Virus record (IMG/VR): IMGVR_UViG_3300017783_003139 | Span: 1 to 49,095 of that record | DNA length: 49,095 nucleotides | Reading direction: 5' to 3' (one strand) | DNA from: a virus | Shown here: piece by piece, positions 30,101-37,430 of the stretch | Numbering within the stretch: position 1 is the first letter of the stretch | Layout: each line of letters starts with the position of its first letter | Notes under the pieces: generated by a model | The model's input: only the letters and a program-made list of their open reading frames with translations | Told to the model about the DNA's origin: nothing | The model's database searches: none | Program-made: the position numbers and the translations under genes

Positions 30101-33071
30101 CAACACTAATATAAGTATCGTCTAACATTACCTTTGGCTCAAACTTAGGATATAATCCTAACTTAGTAGGTGTTGGCGGAACCCAACAACCGTCTGTTGA
30201 TTCAAATTCATAAACTTCTAATATATCGTTAGCAACTACAGGAATGCTTAATGTTAAAAATCCAGTAGTAGTTATAGTATAGTCTTGGTCTTTTATTAAT
30301 TGTGTTCCGTTAAGATATGGCAATACCGACTGATTACCTAATTTTGTAAAATCAATTCCTCTAGTTAAACTAAAAATTGTTTCTGAACTATCGTTAATAA
30401 TATGTTTTGTCATATTAGATGCTTTATGTCCAAACATGTCACTAAAGAAAAACGGATCTGTTGATGTTTTTGTAAAGTTTAATTCGTCTAATACTTTATC
30501 AACATGCTGTTTTATTTCACCGTCATAACCTAATTCATTAGCTATACGTAAAAATTCTCTTTTAAATTTAATGTACTCAAGCCCGGCAAATTTTATTGCG
30601 TCAATTGAGTTATAATCTTTTTGTGTTAGATTGAATAGTGCTAAATTTATTGGACCACTATGTTTAACAAATTTTAAACCAAACTTACTTACGTTACCCA
30701 AATCTCTTAGATTGCTTACACCTGGAAAAATTCCATCAAAGTTTTCTGTATTATCAATAATACTATCTACATGATCTAAAACTTCGCCTAGTGTAAAGTC
30801 AATTACATTTTCGTTCATAGGATTTTTTTCCATATTAGCTGGAAATTCATAAAATCCTGTTTCTGTTTTATTTGCTTTAGAAAATACTTTAATTACTAGT
30901 TTATCGCCTGCTGTTAAGTCTTTAGCAAAAGTTACATACTTGTAATTGTTTGTTGTTGTTAAAGTGTAAATTGGATCTTTAACTCTGTCGTTGTTAAGAT
31001 AAACTTTTACTTTTAAATCTGTAAGACTAGCACTATTTTCAAACATATCAATAATAAAGTTATTAAGTCTTGGTCCAACAGTAGGTTGATCAATTACCCA
31101 TTGTTCAGATTTTCTATCACCTTTTGTCCATCCTCCCGGACTTGTATATGTGTCTATTGATACATATTTTCTAAGTAATGCTGTATCAGTACTTGCTGTA
31201 ATTGTATTTGCTATTTCATCGTATCGATAAGTGTCTGCTAATAAATTAAAATCAAAAACAATATCACCACTATTTTCGATAGTTCTGTAACTTAACGGAA
31301 ATCCTAATTCTGTGTCATTAGACCCTGTACCAACTTTATAACTAAACAATTTGTTTCCAACAAATGTACTTGAGTCTAGTGTAGATAGTGCGATACCCTG
31401 ATCGTTATATAAATCAAATAATGGTGCTTGATTTAATCCTGTTTTGTCTTGTGACTGTTTCCAAGATGTTCCATCATAATAAAACATTTTACCTTTGTAA
31501 GTTGAACCAGATTTAATAAACACTGTTTCATTTGTTAATGGTGTAGTGTCTGTAGTTTCTTTTAAAGTAATTTGATTATTTCCATTAATGGTTATAAAAG
31601 CAACTTGATATATTTTACCAAAAACAAAACTGTCTTTGTCTGCTGTAAACAACACACGCTGTCCTGCTACTAAATCTGTACCGTCTACAAAGTATCCTGA
31701 TTGTCCTTCGATATTAGAAAATACATCAGTAGTTACTGTATCAATTAGATCAACACTTTGTTTAGCACTAGTACCATTGTTATACAATTTAAGTCCAGCT
31801 TCAAATTCAATAATAGGTCTTGTTGCTCTATAATTTAAATCTAAACTTGTTGGGGTATTATTAATAATTGCTGTTGTTTCAATAATGCTTTTATGAGTCC
31901 ATCTATTATAACGTGCCCATTGATTCTTATCCGGTGATGCTTTATTAATACAAATATAATCTTTTTCACTAGCATATGACGTAGCATTATCAAAAGGCAA
32001 TGTACTAAATCCTGCTTCGTCAAATTCAGTAGCATTATCTAATAGGTAATCTGCTGTAATAAGAACGTCTTGTTCTGAAACTAATTTAATATTATCGCCA
32101 ACACCTTCAACATACCAATTACCTTCACTGTATTTTTCAGGTGTTATTTTTCCGTAAAACTTTATCTTCATGCCATTAGATAAATTGTATCCATTTTGCA
32201 TAGTATAAGATTTTTTATCAAGAATATTATTAACATCTAGTTCTGTATTATCTCTAATATCTTTAATAACAATTAATCCAGACGCTTCAATATCATTTTC
32301 ATTTACGTAGTATAGATAATCTGGTGATTCTAATCCAACAGTAAATACAATTTGTCCATTTTCAACTTTTTGTTGACTTACTCCTTCATTATATAATGTA
32401 GTGTCGTCATCAACTGTTTTACTTGTTCTAATTGTAAAAGGCATATTAGGAGTAACAATATCAAAGGTATATTCTTGTCCTCTATATAATGTTAAAGTTG
32501 TATTACTATTTTGATTAACTGGATTAAAGTTGTAAGCAAAGTTATCAACATTGTCAATATAGTTTACCGGAATTGTACTTTTAATTTCTTTAGCATTACC
32601 GTATACTGCTATAGGATTAGGTCCTTGCGGTAACCAATAGTATTCTCTAAAGTTACTAAATTTGTCCCAAGTAATATGGGGTGACCAAGCATAATACTCT
32701 TGGCTATTCATAAGACTGTGATTTATATTTCCAGCATTACGTATCTGAGTACTGTTTACATAATCTCTATAGTCACGGTGTAATAATACGTTACCAAGAT
32801 TATCTTCAACAATCGCCGCAGGTTCTAATTGATAGTTTACTCTGTCATCACTTATGTCAGAAACATAGTTGTCTGTTGACTTAAATGCTTTTGAATCTTT
32901 TCGACCCATAAAGCCTGTAATTTTTTCAATAGTACCTGGTTGTACCATTTGATCAATTGTACTTGATATAAACTTCTTATTGGCAACGGTTCTAAAATAC
33001 CTTGGAAGTAAATCTGCACTACTTCGTTTTTTATTACCGTTAGTTGGAAGACCTGACTCGTCTTGCGCCAT
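18135..33071 (-). CDS. Giant baseplate/virion structural protein (4978 residues, gp7 position)
   Basis: Continuous 14.9-kb frame with no internal stop. The ATG has GGAGG nine bases upstream, encoded within the last gp6 codons, and gp6 ends two bases before. Position right after gp6 is where T4 has the wedge protein gp7 (about 1030 residues); homology to gp7 is not visible by eye. Domains seen: N-terminal ~900 residues of mixed alpha/beta; short modules with a Y..G..V...Y.......W pattern near residues 1510, 1770, 2270 and 2870, like CBM5/12 sugar-binding modules; FG-GAP/integrin-type propeller blades (FGADFAISDN, FGTSVAISGDNKYLAIGSP, FGEDIAISADGKKIAIGAS) near 2180-2260 and 2950-3140; 'PGEGY', 'PGKGY', 'PGSGY', 'AGSGY' repeats at 3570-3630 and 3920-3990; and a C-terminal third of beta modules (GDGSTRLFDLAKTP, DNSTQVFELGFTP). 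Likely a wedge organiser with fibre-like arms. Confidence 0.85.
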   Translation of the reverse strand: MAQDESGLPTNGNKKRSSADLLPRYFRTVANKKFISSTIDQMVQPGTIEKITGFMGRKDSKAFKSTDNYVSDISDDRVNYQLEPAAIVEDNLGNVLLHRDYRDYVNSTQIRNAGNINHSLMNSQEYYAWSPHITWDKFSNFREYYWLPQGPNPIAVYGNAKEIKSTIPVNYIDNVDNFAYNFNPVNQNSNTTLTLYRGQEYTFDIVTPNMPFTIRTSKTVDDDTTLYNEGVSQQKVENGQIVFTVGLESPDYLYYVNENDIEASGLIVIKDIRDNTELDVNNILDKKSYTMQNGYNLSNGMKIKFYGKITPEKYSEGNWYVEGVGDNIKLVSEQDVLITADYLLDNATEFDEAGFSTLPFDNATSYASEKDYICINKASPDKNQWARYNRWTHKSIIETTAIINNTPTSLDLNYRATRPIIEFEAGLKLYNNGTSAKQSVDLIDTVTTDVFSNIEGQSGYFVDGTDLVAGQRVLFTADKDSFVFGKIYQVAFITINGNNQITLKETTDTTPLTNETVFIKSGSTYKGKMFYYDGTSWKQSQDKTGLNQAPLFDLYNDQGIALSTLDSSTFVGNKLFSYKVGTGSNDTELGFPLSYRTIENSGDIVFDFNLLADTYRYDEIANTITASTDTALLRKYVSIDTYTSPGGWTKGDRKSEQWVIDQPTVGPRLNNFIIDMFENSASLTDLKVKVYLNNDRVKDPIYTLTTTNNYKYVTFAKDLTAGDKLVIKVFSKANKTETGFYEFPANMEKNPMNENVIDFTLGEVLDHVDSIIDNTENFDGIFPGVSNLRDLGNVSKFGLKFVKHSGPINLALFNLTQKDYNSIDAIKFAGLEYIKFKREFLRIANELGYDGEIKQHVDKVLDELNFTKTSTDPFFFSDMFGHKASNMTKHIINDSSETIFSLTRGIDFTKLGNQSVLPYLNGTQLIKDQDYTITTTGFLTLSIPVVANDILEVYEFESTDGCWVPPTPTKLGLYPKFEPKVMLDDTYISVVPESEGPYKIYGIDEETTMSYKGKLGWFYPLYTSETAAQAADVGTGGSGLAHIHTFAGYNKVFYMPNSNMSHATSNSVAYDEWPMAKPIIQGHDGSKWVCFGDFRDHLILDIEKRIYNNLKQPYDESILDIADFVETKSRKTGFSRYTITDTLISDFNSWLETVGNPDYSTNTVFDRTNGFTFNYSKFADIDNLPLPGFWRAIYKDFYNTDRPHSHPWEVLGFKIKPNWFDTVYGEAPYTRNNLILWEDLSKGIVREPGEKIKYRNKFINNNIINYIPVDDQGYLLDPANCGIARYGVDSSYNEPFVFGDEAPIEAAWRNSSHYPFSLMKTWALHQPAQFFGLAFDRSRIKRNEADQLVYTDTSKNIELSKLVFPNNTTDTTRIFTSGIVNYIQGYLAQNETIQFGTYQTNLKNLQNKISAKIGGFTQQDKFRLILDSRTPTNEGNVFVPEENYKIHLVKSTPIDVYSYSGIIIEVVPAGYIVKGYDKERPTFKTYAPIRKNNDPLINIGGTSEPFLTWDSGKFYEVGQIVENSGTYFRVKVGHNSSDGFDNDKFQKLAELPQEGGAAAMFSKNWDLRNVVDVPYGTLYREKQEVVDFIRGYGRYLQTKGFIFERFNQDLEEIENWDLSAKEYLYWTTQNWDSGTILTVSPSAQQIEFNEEFKVVDDIYNNFYDYSLLSSDGKRLLADFATTERDNSNSFGLYVKNTEEGIYSLKIPTVQHEHVVILDNRTVFGDVIYNRPQGYRQERIKVSGYRSDNWNGSFNVPGFIFDDAKIYEWQEYQDYPIGTLVKHKQFYYVTKEDVSGTQFFVDSNFVRLDGAPKQGLLPNWDYKAKQFLDFYDLDSDNFDADQQRLAQHLIGYQNRTYLENIINDDVSQFKFFQGAIQDKGTKNVLTKLFDKLGSASKDSLEFYEEWAIRVGRYGATTGDDQFEFKLDEEKYRQEPQKVELVDAIDPQDTSLIYRLTQNDILTKSKNYDHKPLPIKYFNDANSYTKTAGYVNPNDVTVQLLTYSSIVDKTLTEIPANSYVWTANSKTQTTWAVYKHVESSNKITSISDSDTDSFTITLDTIAEASVGDIIGVHDIDTDVDGFYEIESINLNVLTLKTTDSITAIDSANGYLTQFTNYRLPNIATANDIIKSSKQFSTDSDNKQYNDTIWIDDDDSGKWTVLKNKQVFELKTDIKNTLAGLLDSTQKDFGADFAISDNNNTIAISAPKDLNGSVYIYARPSDNTDFGYLQQIDEQAFLYDQNGGFGTSVAISGDNKYLAIGSPNAGNLKSKLKGEYNSLVNYVAGDVVLYDEQLWKAKRTIEGDSIQLFPASSSNQQSLDGTYDSFANEYPETVFMARGDYGLGTDVATDHILIRAEQEQFEGTKAGDRLFLKWNRYTTGNLSGRDPFNSDPVLTESFINGEHTITAKVQKVLQIESSLSVPDVGSIVQTDTGKATVVYRKVNDDNQMAVYINDINGTFTESGVLTQNNVTVGDYQVILKTDDTYHNGWWKIDVGSLFNTTELEETDPQLVIQTIKVENDFVTPTPDFTNILDVQLQQDITKPTQPSLIGTLSHTEGSTLIDRIDSKWFIRSEAVAGANTTVGDKLRVWLNNITVNGIVQNPSAINLDFTYINDTEHTVADIWNGFMDVRLTNFNLQGDPFIPLVGNTITDSASGESAEIVYIKRDFGVVRIFFKNKTGTMSVGSDYGVNSNATFVENDSTLRTIGPINAVHHENSISGPLIVIDKQTNISIPTTNTLQALEYFLYQSATVSGIFELATPPSALNLDWTRTYNLPLSPEGTESGFTNEGAFAVYEKKGLTYQLLSYYTLPKSENNRRLGNQLKFSQTGENYRLYIHAKGDGTEVNNGKIFFVDKTPTENWTIGSEPLYRGLHRSSASYVQGEYVKFGEAVYESKSNIVPGVFNPLLWEQVNSGIDLLGYVPNDTNFSITESTVDQLYLEEVGESFDVSTDGSVLITTARYLNTQDSAVPNTKVVIYRKFEDQYVYSQILEPSDLTEHFGEDIAISADGKKIAIGASFNSDTSRSNGAVYVYVQSGDTFVYKQTIRPKDATPNTRFGSKLDFDGATLAITAKGGDIQTQTTFDTFTSFDRGNTEFLTTDNNSGLVSIYESINDSLLYGQDFSYNVDTEDFGSILKVKNNHVYVGLPKQTTITNGVQDRGVVAEYRKPLNSKAWDIARSPVIPADTEKFKGVFLYNTVDNTLVSYIDYIDPIQGKIAGPAEQEISFKTSYDPCRYNISTDANIQTHDLDYTSDTWIGKLWWDIDSARFINHHQGDITEGTNNFNKLFQGTTVDIYEWVESTLLPSEWDAQQGSESGLVDGISGTTKYGDSVYSKRRKYNSASGTFANFYYYWVKNKRTLPSVENRSVTGFDVATYISDPASIGYRFVAMLSNQRFALFNCESLIQDKDVAISFNWWTIDNQEQNTHNQYQIITDGLETSIPNRVIEQKWFDSLVGFDTNERPVPDINLPTNQKYGSLNQPRQSWFINKTEARKQFVERVNGVLKDNLIVDDFDLTKLTEFDPLPTVATGIFDTTADTFAEMRFVSIARVKPATLTLEIENGVIINVLITDPGEGYINPPTYAITDTQGTGAELNVSLDTRGRISSVEIINPGKGYSSNARITVRKFAVLVKNDENINGKWSVFQWNGIEYQRTLTQSYDVNLYWKYIDWYAKDYNQFTFINNNIDASYQLYGLENNIGDIVKIDNVGTGGWLLLKKVADEDTSDYSINYSTIGRQNGTIEFLDSLYDVNSDNIAFDGASYDRIFYDTEPVQEMRKIINIVKNDIFIDQLQVHWNQLFFASLKYVFTEQLNVDWAIKTSFVKAKHNVGSLDQRITFKNDSLPSYEKYVEEMKPYKTKVREYLSSYENLETSNNSITDFDLPPVYSELQGKIVPQSVQIVDGEIVSDNSRITEYPQKHWADNVGFEITSIAIADPGSGYNIAPIIQITGGGGSGAKAEAFVGNGKITSVKIINAGSGYLSNPTITIIGSIEEGGSPARLSAIFGNGKAKSSNIRVKFDRVTGAYLFQTLVETETFTSSLDQLQLDLKWPMQLKSTNITVTLDGLELLKSEYSFENVKDDTKGFTRNFGRVNFTTSLKLGQTISVKYNKSPDLLQAQDRINLYYDPTTGQYGNDLGQLLDGIDYGGVEVTSFDFGSGTGWDSDAWFTTTYDTFDTTFEDEIFQLDGSTEVFQLTTPLENGVEYNIYLNGVRLDDPNFGTESQTNDNAVLQSLTGDGTTSTVTITMDVQRFVSGDVVVVRKKSSDGSVIPDPTSYDTLLQGGDLAFGTAKGINPEEIIIDGDGFVTPTTSKGPEEQVPGQVLDSVDIKVYHRPTEGGSTLSSNSYRSDGTEAKFAFGIQPQNKDGLIVTVNNIIQAQSQYTVDYRNKIVTLASVPALGTEVNIVSISGNGENILEQAQIIADGSTIQYVTKARYTEDLDYIATVDGVEVESVLVASPNDDSTDDADPKATLEFGSAPRDNSVISYAIYSKTDSFSRIETTEFTGDGSTRLFDLAKTPYSSKPNSHNVIVKKGNKILNPGYNQQFNVTAAREYYVKIWQTPVGSFDASDILVLLNGKELDIAVQYNIRPSNSSIKLEPGIGNEGDILEVYLRTDGDYAFGSIQSINSQDVWVDSGSTIQLATAPAEGEKFTVYTFNKHDSMDFERINYDVVSRTVLNTNSEDFKEFKRLQGGLVKLRNTAIDAQYVWLTIDGVLQTPSIDYTLTDDRNYLRYKTNFADNSVIELIQFSALGPISPKFGFSQFKDILNRNIYKRLGDKAPLKLAIDLSVTDKQIVLEDASTLSAPDKDSAIPGIIFVNGERIEYLIKQGNVLRQIQRGTLGTGAKALHLAGSDIYNADSTQTAPYRDNTTIDELEGDNSTQVFELGFTPNSVNEFEIFVGGKRLRKNAIQVFDATIDQDSPEADVTSPAEFSVDGRTPFVTLLNKPGDGVKIQIVRRTGTLWSNTGESLNDAETLVARFFKAEKVELPK

Positions 33072-33073
33072 TC

Positions 33074-36000
33074 TTAGTAACCTCCGCCGCTAGATCCACT
33101 TGATCCGCTTGATCCTGAACTGCTTGAACTGCTTGAACTGCTTGAACTGCTTGAACTACTACTTACTACTGTACTAGATGTCGAAGTAGTATTTGCTGTA
33201 GTTGTAAGTGCTTGACTTTGTATACCTGTTGATGCTGTATTTGTAGCTGTAACAACGTTGCCTGTTGCCTGTATTCTACTGGCTGTAATAGCATCAATTA
33301 TTTCTACATCATCTACTGTAGCATCATTAATAAAGATTTCATCGTTCTCTGACTTAATTTCAAACAAACTACCAAATCCTTGTGATGCTTGATTAGGAAC
33401 AATAATTAAGTTTGCTATATCAGGTGCTGTTTCATTTACCACAAACGCAACTAGTTCTGAAAAATGGAATGTATCTCCAAAGTCCCAATTCTGTAAACTA
33501 AAGAATCTATTAATTGAATTAACAACTCTTACTTTTATTTCATTATTATTAATAACTTCGCCTGTATTTTTTACAATCTTAAATGTTGCTTGTAAATTCT
33601 CTTGAGCATTTTTACCGAACAATGCTTTATATTTTACAGGATGATAAATTATTTCATCACTAATTGATTTATAAGAATTTATACTAGATCCGTAATTTTG
33701 GAATAATGCGTCTGAACTTAATGGTAAAGGCTTAGTAGCTATTGTACCTGCTATAAATTTTCTAAATTCTACATCATATGATCTTGTAAGCATATAAACA
33801 TCAATAATATTTGACGCACTAACATCAATTCTATTTGCTTCATCAGCACTATGTACATAATGGAATTTTAAATTATCACGTCCTACATATGCTTGATATT
33901 CGGTTGTTAGTACTAACAGGTTTCCTATCAAAGTTTTAAAATTTGTGTCTTTGGTAATATAGAAAATAGTGCCTTCTTCGTACTGACTATAAGCACCAAT
34001 TTCCGCTTCGGTTGTAACTACTCTTATAGTATCGCCTTCAGCATAATAGTTATATTTTGTAAAGCCCTGATCACTATTTTCTTTCTTTAAGAAAATATAC
34101 TTTGTGTTAGGTGATGTTAATGGATCAACTACAACATCAAATACATCAGGGTCATCAACACTACCGTCGTCATTTAAGTCGTAGAAACTAACTTCAACTT
34201 TTTTACTGTTTACGTATCCATCTGCGTTTTGGAATGTATTAACAATTTCCCAATTAACATCATTATTAAAAGCAACTAAGCTATCTGGCTTAGTATTAAA
34301 ATTAAGAATACTAATTTTATCTTTTACTAATTGACCTGTAACACTATCATAAATTTTATTTTGTCCGTCAAAGTAAAAACTTAATTCTTTATCACTTTCA
34401 AATACATATCGTAAACCTCTATTAGTTACTGTATATTTCTCGCCATTAGTTTCAAACAATATTAGCCAACTTGCGTCTAATTGATTTTGAGTAACGTCAC
34501 CTGTTTTACCATTACTAAACGTATCGTAAATATTCAAGTTTTCATTAATAATTACACGCCAAGTTCTTGTAGCTTGGTCATAACGTAATCCAAATGTTTT
34601 ATAAGCAAAGACTTGATCAATAATTTGTGTTCTAACATCTGCTGAAATATCTTTTACAAGTTTTGGTTTAACTTCTTCAAGTATACTATTAGCAGGAACA
34701 ATTTCGTTAAACACAATTGGACCTGCGCCTGTTACACTGTCAACTGCTGTACCAGCACCTGCTACGCTAATAACTTTTACCCATTTATAAGTTGATGCTC
34801 CTTTTTCAAGAGCATTACTTGTCAGGCCACCTTTGTCATTAAAATAAAATCCTGCTGGTGGTTTAAATTTAAGCAAAGCATTTGCTTCTAAATACTTTAA
34901 AGAACCTCCAGTAAATGTACCTGTTTCGTATGGTAAATCATTATTGTTCTTTAATAAGCCTGTTGATATATTTGTACTTTTTGAACTTTGTGTCCAAGTG
35001 GCATTTAAATCGCTTACAATAATCTTAGCATAGTTAGCAAAATAAAAATTATTAGTTGCTCTATTTTGTATAATTGGTAATATTGTATTTTCAATAGTAC
35101 CTTCAATATCTGTTTGAGTATCAAAAGTAAAAGCACGTTTATCTGTATACTGTTCGTTATACAATACTCCGTCGCTTCCGTATAAATTTGTACTAGAGTA
35201 TTTTCCAGTAACATCTTTAAGATCAAAATATCTACTAATACCGCTAGTAGTTCTGTTAACAGATTTTACTTTAACAATTTCTTGGTTAGTTGTTAACGGA
35301 ACAATATTATAGTCCTCACCTGTAACCATTCTGTTTTGTGTATAATAAGTTTGCGGAGCATTTGTTCTAATACTTGCTGTAGATTCACTTGTTGTAGCAT
35401 TAGTAACTTGTTCTTTAAGTTCAACGCCAATAGTCATTGTTTCAGTTGTTCCTGCTTTACTTAGGTAATCTATTGAGATTGTAATATTTGTAAGCTCTTC
35501 AGGATTAATTTTCATTGATCTGTTAGCACTTGTTCTGTAATAAGCTCTAAATGCTCCTGAAGGAATATTACCAAAAGTTCCGTCAGCAAATACTAAACTA
35601 ATTTCATCGTTTTGTCTAGTTTGAACAACATAATAATTTCTAACACCTTTAACAATACTATTATAGATAGCATTATTTCCTTCAGCACTGTCAACCTGTG
35701 ACCAAAGAGTGTCTTCTTGGCCTGAGTCGTTAGTTCCGTACAACCATACATCATTTTGGTTAATATTTTCTGTTTCAATAGTTAAGCGTTGATTAGCTGT
35801 TGGACTTGGAACGTTAAAGTCTGAAGAGTTTAGTTTACCCTGTCTAAAGTGTACAAAGTATCCTGTGTTATTACTTGCGTTTCCTCTACCGTCTTCTCTA
35901 TATAAGAATGCTAAATTGTTTCCTGGAATAGGATTTTCTTCTCTAATAACTTTTGCCGTTACATCAATGTCAGTTGAAACAATTTCAAACTGTGTAGGTA

Positions 36001-36622
36001 AACCATTTACTGGTTTATTAAATGTATAAACTGGAACATCTGAGTTAGTAGCATTAAGTCTATACTGTTCAGTAGTTAGTCCATTAATTTTACTATTCTT
36101 GGACGGTCTACCAATTGTATTATTTCTAGGAAGTGCAGCATTAAGAACACGTTTAAACTGTTCTGCCCAATTACTGTTGCTTGGGTCATTCCAAATGATT
36201 GTTTGGTCTGATAAATTAAATCCGTTACTATCATTAATGTTTTCAGTTGTGCTTACTGTTTCAAATTTAAGTAATCCGTTTGCGGGTTGATTACGCTTTG
36301 CGTTGTATGATAACATACGAGCCAAACGAAGAACTGATTCTCTACGTTCAGCTAATTCTAAAAAGTTTTCTCTGGAGTTTAGATCAACTCTATAACTAAT
36401 ATTTTGACCTAAGAACGCAATCATATCAATGAGAGCAAGATATTCTGATGTATCTACATAGTCGTTAAAATCTTCAGGATAGTTAGTACGAAGATAATTA
36501 ATCATCGCCCTTCGTAAGGTATCAAAATCATAACTACGGAACTCTGCATTCCTGTAGCTTTGATATACCTTTTTCCAGTCTTCTGCTAAAAGCAGTCTAT
36601 TTTGTCTATCTGTTGACGACAT
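33074..36622 (-). CDS. gp6: Baseplate wedge protein gp6 (BPP J-like), extended
   Basis: 1182 residues, nearly twice T4 gp6 (660). The N-terminus has 'WKKVYQSYRNAEFRSYDFDT', 'YLALIDMIAFLGQNISYRVD' and 'RESVLRLARMLSYNAKRNQP', the conserved start of wedge gp6. 'RMVTGEDYNIVPL' in the middle and 'VRVVNSINRFFSLQNWDFGD' near the end match the J-like core that links to gp25 in contractile baseplates. gp6 dimers form the continuous ring of the baseplate. The last ~35 residues are almost only Ser and Gly (a run of about 16 Ser, then GSS repeats, GGGY), encoded by a 9-bp tandem repeat. A late octamer lies 25 bases before the start. The next gene's RBS is in its last codons. Confidence 0.9.
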   Translation of the reverse strand: MSSTDRQNRLLLAEDWKKVYQSYRNAEFRSYDFDTLRRAMINYLRTNYPEDFNDYVDTSEYLALIDMIAFLGQNISYRVDLNSRENFLELAERRESVLRLARMLSYNAKRNQPANGLLKFETVSTTENINDSNGFNLSDQTIIWNDPSNSNWAEQFKRVLNAALPRNNTIGRPSKNSKINGLTTEQYRLNATNSDVPVYTFNKPVNGLPTQFEIVSTDIDVTAKVIREENPIPGNNLAFLYREDGRGNASNNTGYFVHFRQGKLNSSDFNVPSPTANQRLTIETENINQNDVWLYGTNDSGQEDTLWSQVDSAEGNNAIYNSIVKGVRNYYVVQTRQNDEISLVFADGTFGNIPSGAFRAYYRTSANRSMKINPEELTNITISIDYLSKAGTTETMTIGVELKEQVTNATTSESTASIRTNAPQTYYTQNRMVTGEDYNIVPLTTNQEIVKVKSVNRTTSGISRYFDLKDVTGKYSSTNLYGSDGVLYNEQYTDKRAFTFDTQTDIEGTIENTILPIIQNRATNNFYFANYAKIIVSDLNATWTQSSKSTNISTGLLKNNNDLPYETGTFTGGSLKYLEANALLKFKPPAGFYFNDKGGLTSNALEKGASTYKWVKVISVAGAGTAVDSVTGAGPIVFNEIVPANSILEEVKPKLVKDISADVRTQIIDQVFAYKTFGLRYDQATRTWRVIINENLNIYDTFSNGKTGDVTQNQLDASWLILFETNGEKYTVTNRGLRYVFESDKELSFYFDGQNKIYDSVTGQLVKDKISILNFNTKPDSLVAFNNDVNWEIVNTFQNADGYVNSKKVEVSFYDLNDDGSVDDPDVFDVVVDPLTSPNTKYIFLKKENSDQGFTKYNYYAEGDTIRVVTTEAEIGAYSQYEEGTIFYITKDTNFKTLIGNLLVLTTEYQAYVGRDNLKFHYVHSADEANRIDVSASNIIDVYMLTRSYDVEFRKFIAGTIATKPLPLSSDALFQNYGSSINSYKSISDEIIYHPVKYKALFGKNAQENLQATFKIVKNTGEVINNNEIKVRVVNSINRFFSLQNWDFGDTFHFSELVAFVVNETAPDIANLIIVPNQASQGFGSLFEIKSENDEIFINDATVDDVEIIDAITASRIQATGNVVTATNTASTGIQSQALTTTANTTSTSSTVVSSSSSSSSSSSSSSSSGSSGSSGSSGGGY
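33116..33160 (-). repeat. 9-bp tandem repeat coding for poly-Ser in gp6
   Basis: On the plus strand TGAACTGCT occurs four times in exact tandem (33116-33151) and a fifth time with one change (33152-33160). It encodes Ser-Ser-Ser on the minus strand. Neighbouring related units give the GSS repeats. Such repeats change length by replication slippage in steps of three codons, without frameshift. Confidence 0.85.
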
Positions 36623-36647
36623 CGGCTATCCTTCTTAACTATGCTAG

Positions 36648-36655
36648 TATTTATG
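36648..36655 (-). promoter_or_regulatory. T4-type late promoter (CATAAATA)
   Basis: One mismatch from TATAAATA, followed by C, in the 62-base gap between gp25 and gp6, 25 bases before the gp6 ATG. It would let gp6 and the giant protein be transcribed apart from the hub genes. Confidence 0.7.
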
Positions 36656-36684
36656 ATATTTAATAATAGCAGTACTTAATTGTG

Positions 36685-37116
36685 TCACGATAACCCATTG
36701 GCTTTATCGAAGTTCAATTTAACGTTTTCGCTAATATTATATTGTAAATACTTTAGTGTACATTCAATTTGTATGCCAGATTCGTATTCACTAACTTGTA
36801 CACCGGTTGCTGATGTCCTTGGATCGTAATTTACAATTCCAGTAACATTTTGTGCTATTGCTTCTTTAAGTTCAGTAGTTAAAGGTTCAAATAGTGCTTC
36901 CCATATAATACACCCAAATTCAGGATTTGATAATTTTTCTCCTTGACGTATATTAAAATGATTAATTAAGTCTTGCTTAATTAATGCTAAGTCATATTGC
37001 TGAAATGAAGTAGTGTCAGGATTGACTGTGCTAAACCCTCTGTAGGATTTTTGTGCCACAGGAGGTTTAGGAGCTTTTTCACCTTTAATTTTAATTTCTT
37101 TGTATAAATCTGCCAT
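36685..37116 (-). CDS. gp25: Baseplate wedge protein gp25
   Basis: 143 residues, near T4 gp25 (132). 'YDLALIKQDLINHFNIRQGE', 'NPEFGCIIWEALFEPL' and 'EYESGIQIECTLKYLQYNIS' are the gp25/lysozyme-like (GPW) fold signature, with the Glu-Pro-Leu segment that contacts the sheath-proximal wedge. N-terminal ~25 residues are basic (KIKGEKAPKPPVAQKSYRGF), an extension over T4. gp25 joins gp6 and gp53 in the wedge core. AGGG nine bases upstream serves as RBS. Confidence 0.92.
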   Translation of the reverse strand: MADLYKEIKIKGEKAPKPPVAQKSYRGFSTVNPDTTSFQQYDLALIKQDLINHFNIRQGEKLSNPEFGCIIWEALFEPLTTELKEAIAQNVTGIVNYDPRTSATGVQVSEYESGIQIECTLKYLQYNISENVKLNFDKANGLS

Positions 37117-37133
37117 ACTGTATTTACCCTATT

Positions 37134-37430
37134 CTATCCACCAGCAAAAACTTTATTAAATCCTGTTGCTACGCTTGTACACCCTGTAATAGCATCTCCT
37201 ATACGACCGCATCCTTTGCCGTTTACAAATACTTTTGTACTTCCTGTAGTAATCGGTGCCGCGTGACTTGGGCAAGGTGCTGGTGGTAATTCATGTGAAG
37301 TGTTATTATCGCCTTGACGAGATACTCCTGTACCATCAACAAATACATCTCCGCTACACTGATCTCTTTTTGGCGTAGAACAGTGTGCTACATCAGAATC
37401 TACACTATTACCTCTACATACTGCGGGCAC
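37134..37430 (-). CDS. PAAR-repeat spike tip protein
   Basis: 98 residues from GTG at 37430. The TTG at 37436 is one base from the GGAG RBS, while GTG is seven bases away and gives 'MPAVCRGNSVDSD', matching the usual 'MPA' start of PAAR proteins. Three short blocks 'DVFVDGTGVSRQGD', 'KVFVNGKGCGRIGD' and 'TGFNKVFAGG' are the PAAR repeats that fold as a cone. His and Cys residues (AHCS, CPSHAAP) would bind the metal at the point. It caps the gp5-type trimer, one copy per phage, like T4 gp5.4. It overlaps the small upstream gene by 17 bases. Confidence 0.9.
   Translation of the reverse strand: MPAVCRGNSVDSDVAHCSTPKRDQCSGDVFVDGTGVSRQGDNNTSHELPPAPCPSHAAPITTGSTKVFVNGKGCGRIGDAITGCTSVATGFNKVFAGG

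Noticed and set aside
37121-37128. GGTAAATA octamer on the minus strand before gp25
   Set aside because: It ends only four bases before the gp25 ATG, so transcription would begin inside the gene; the first two bases also differ from the consensus.
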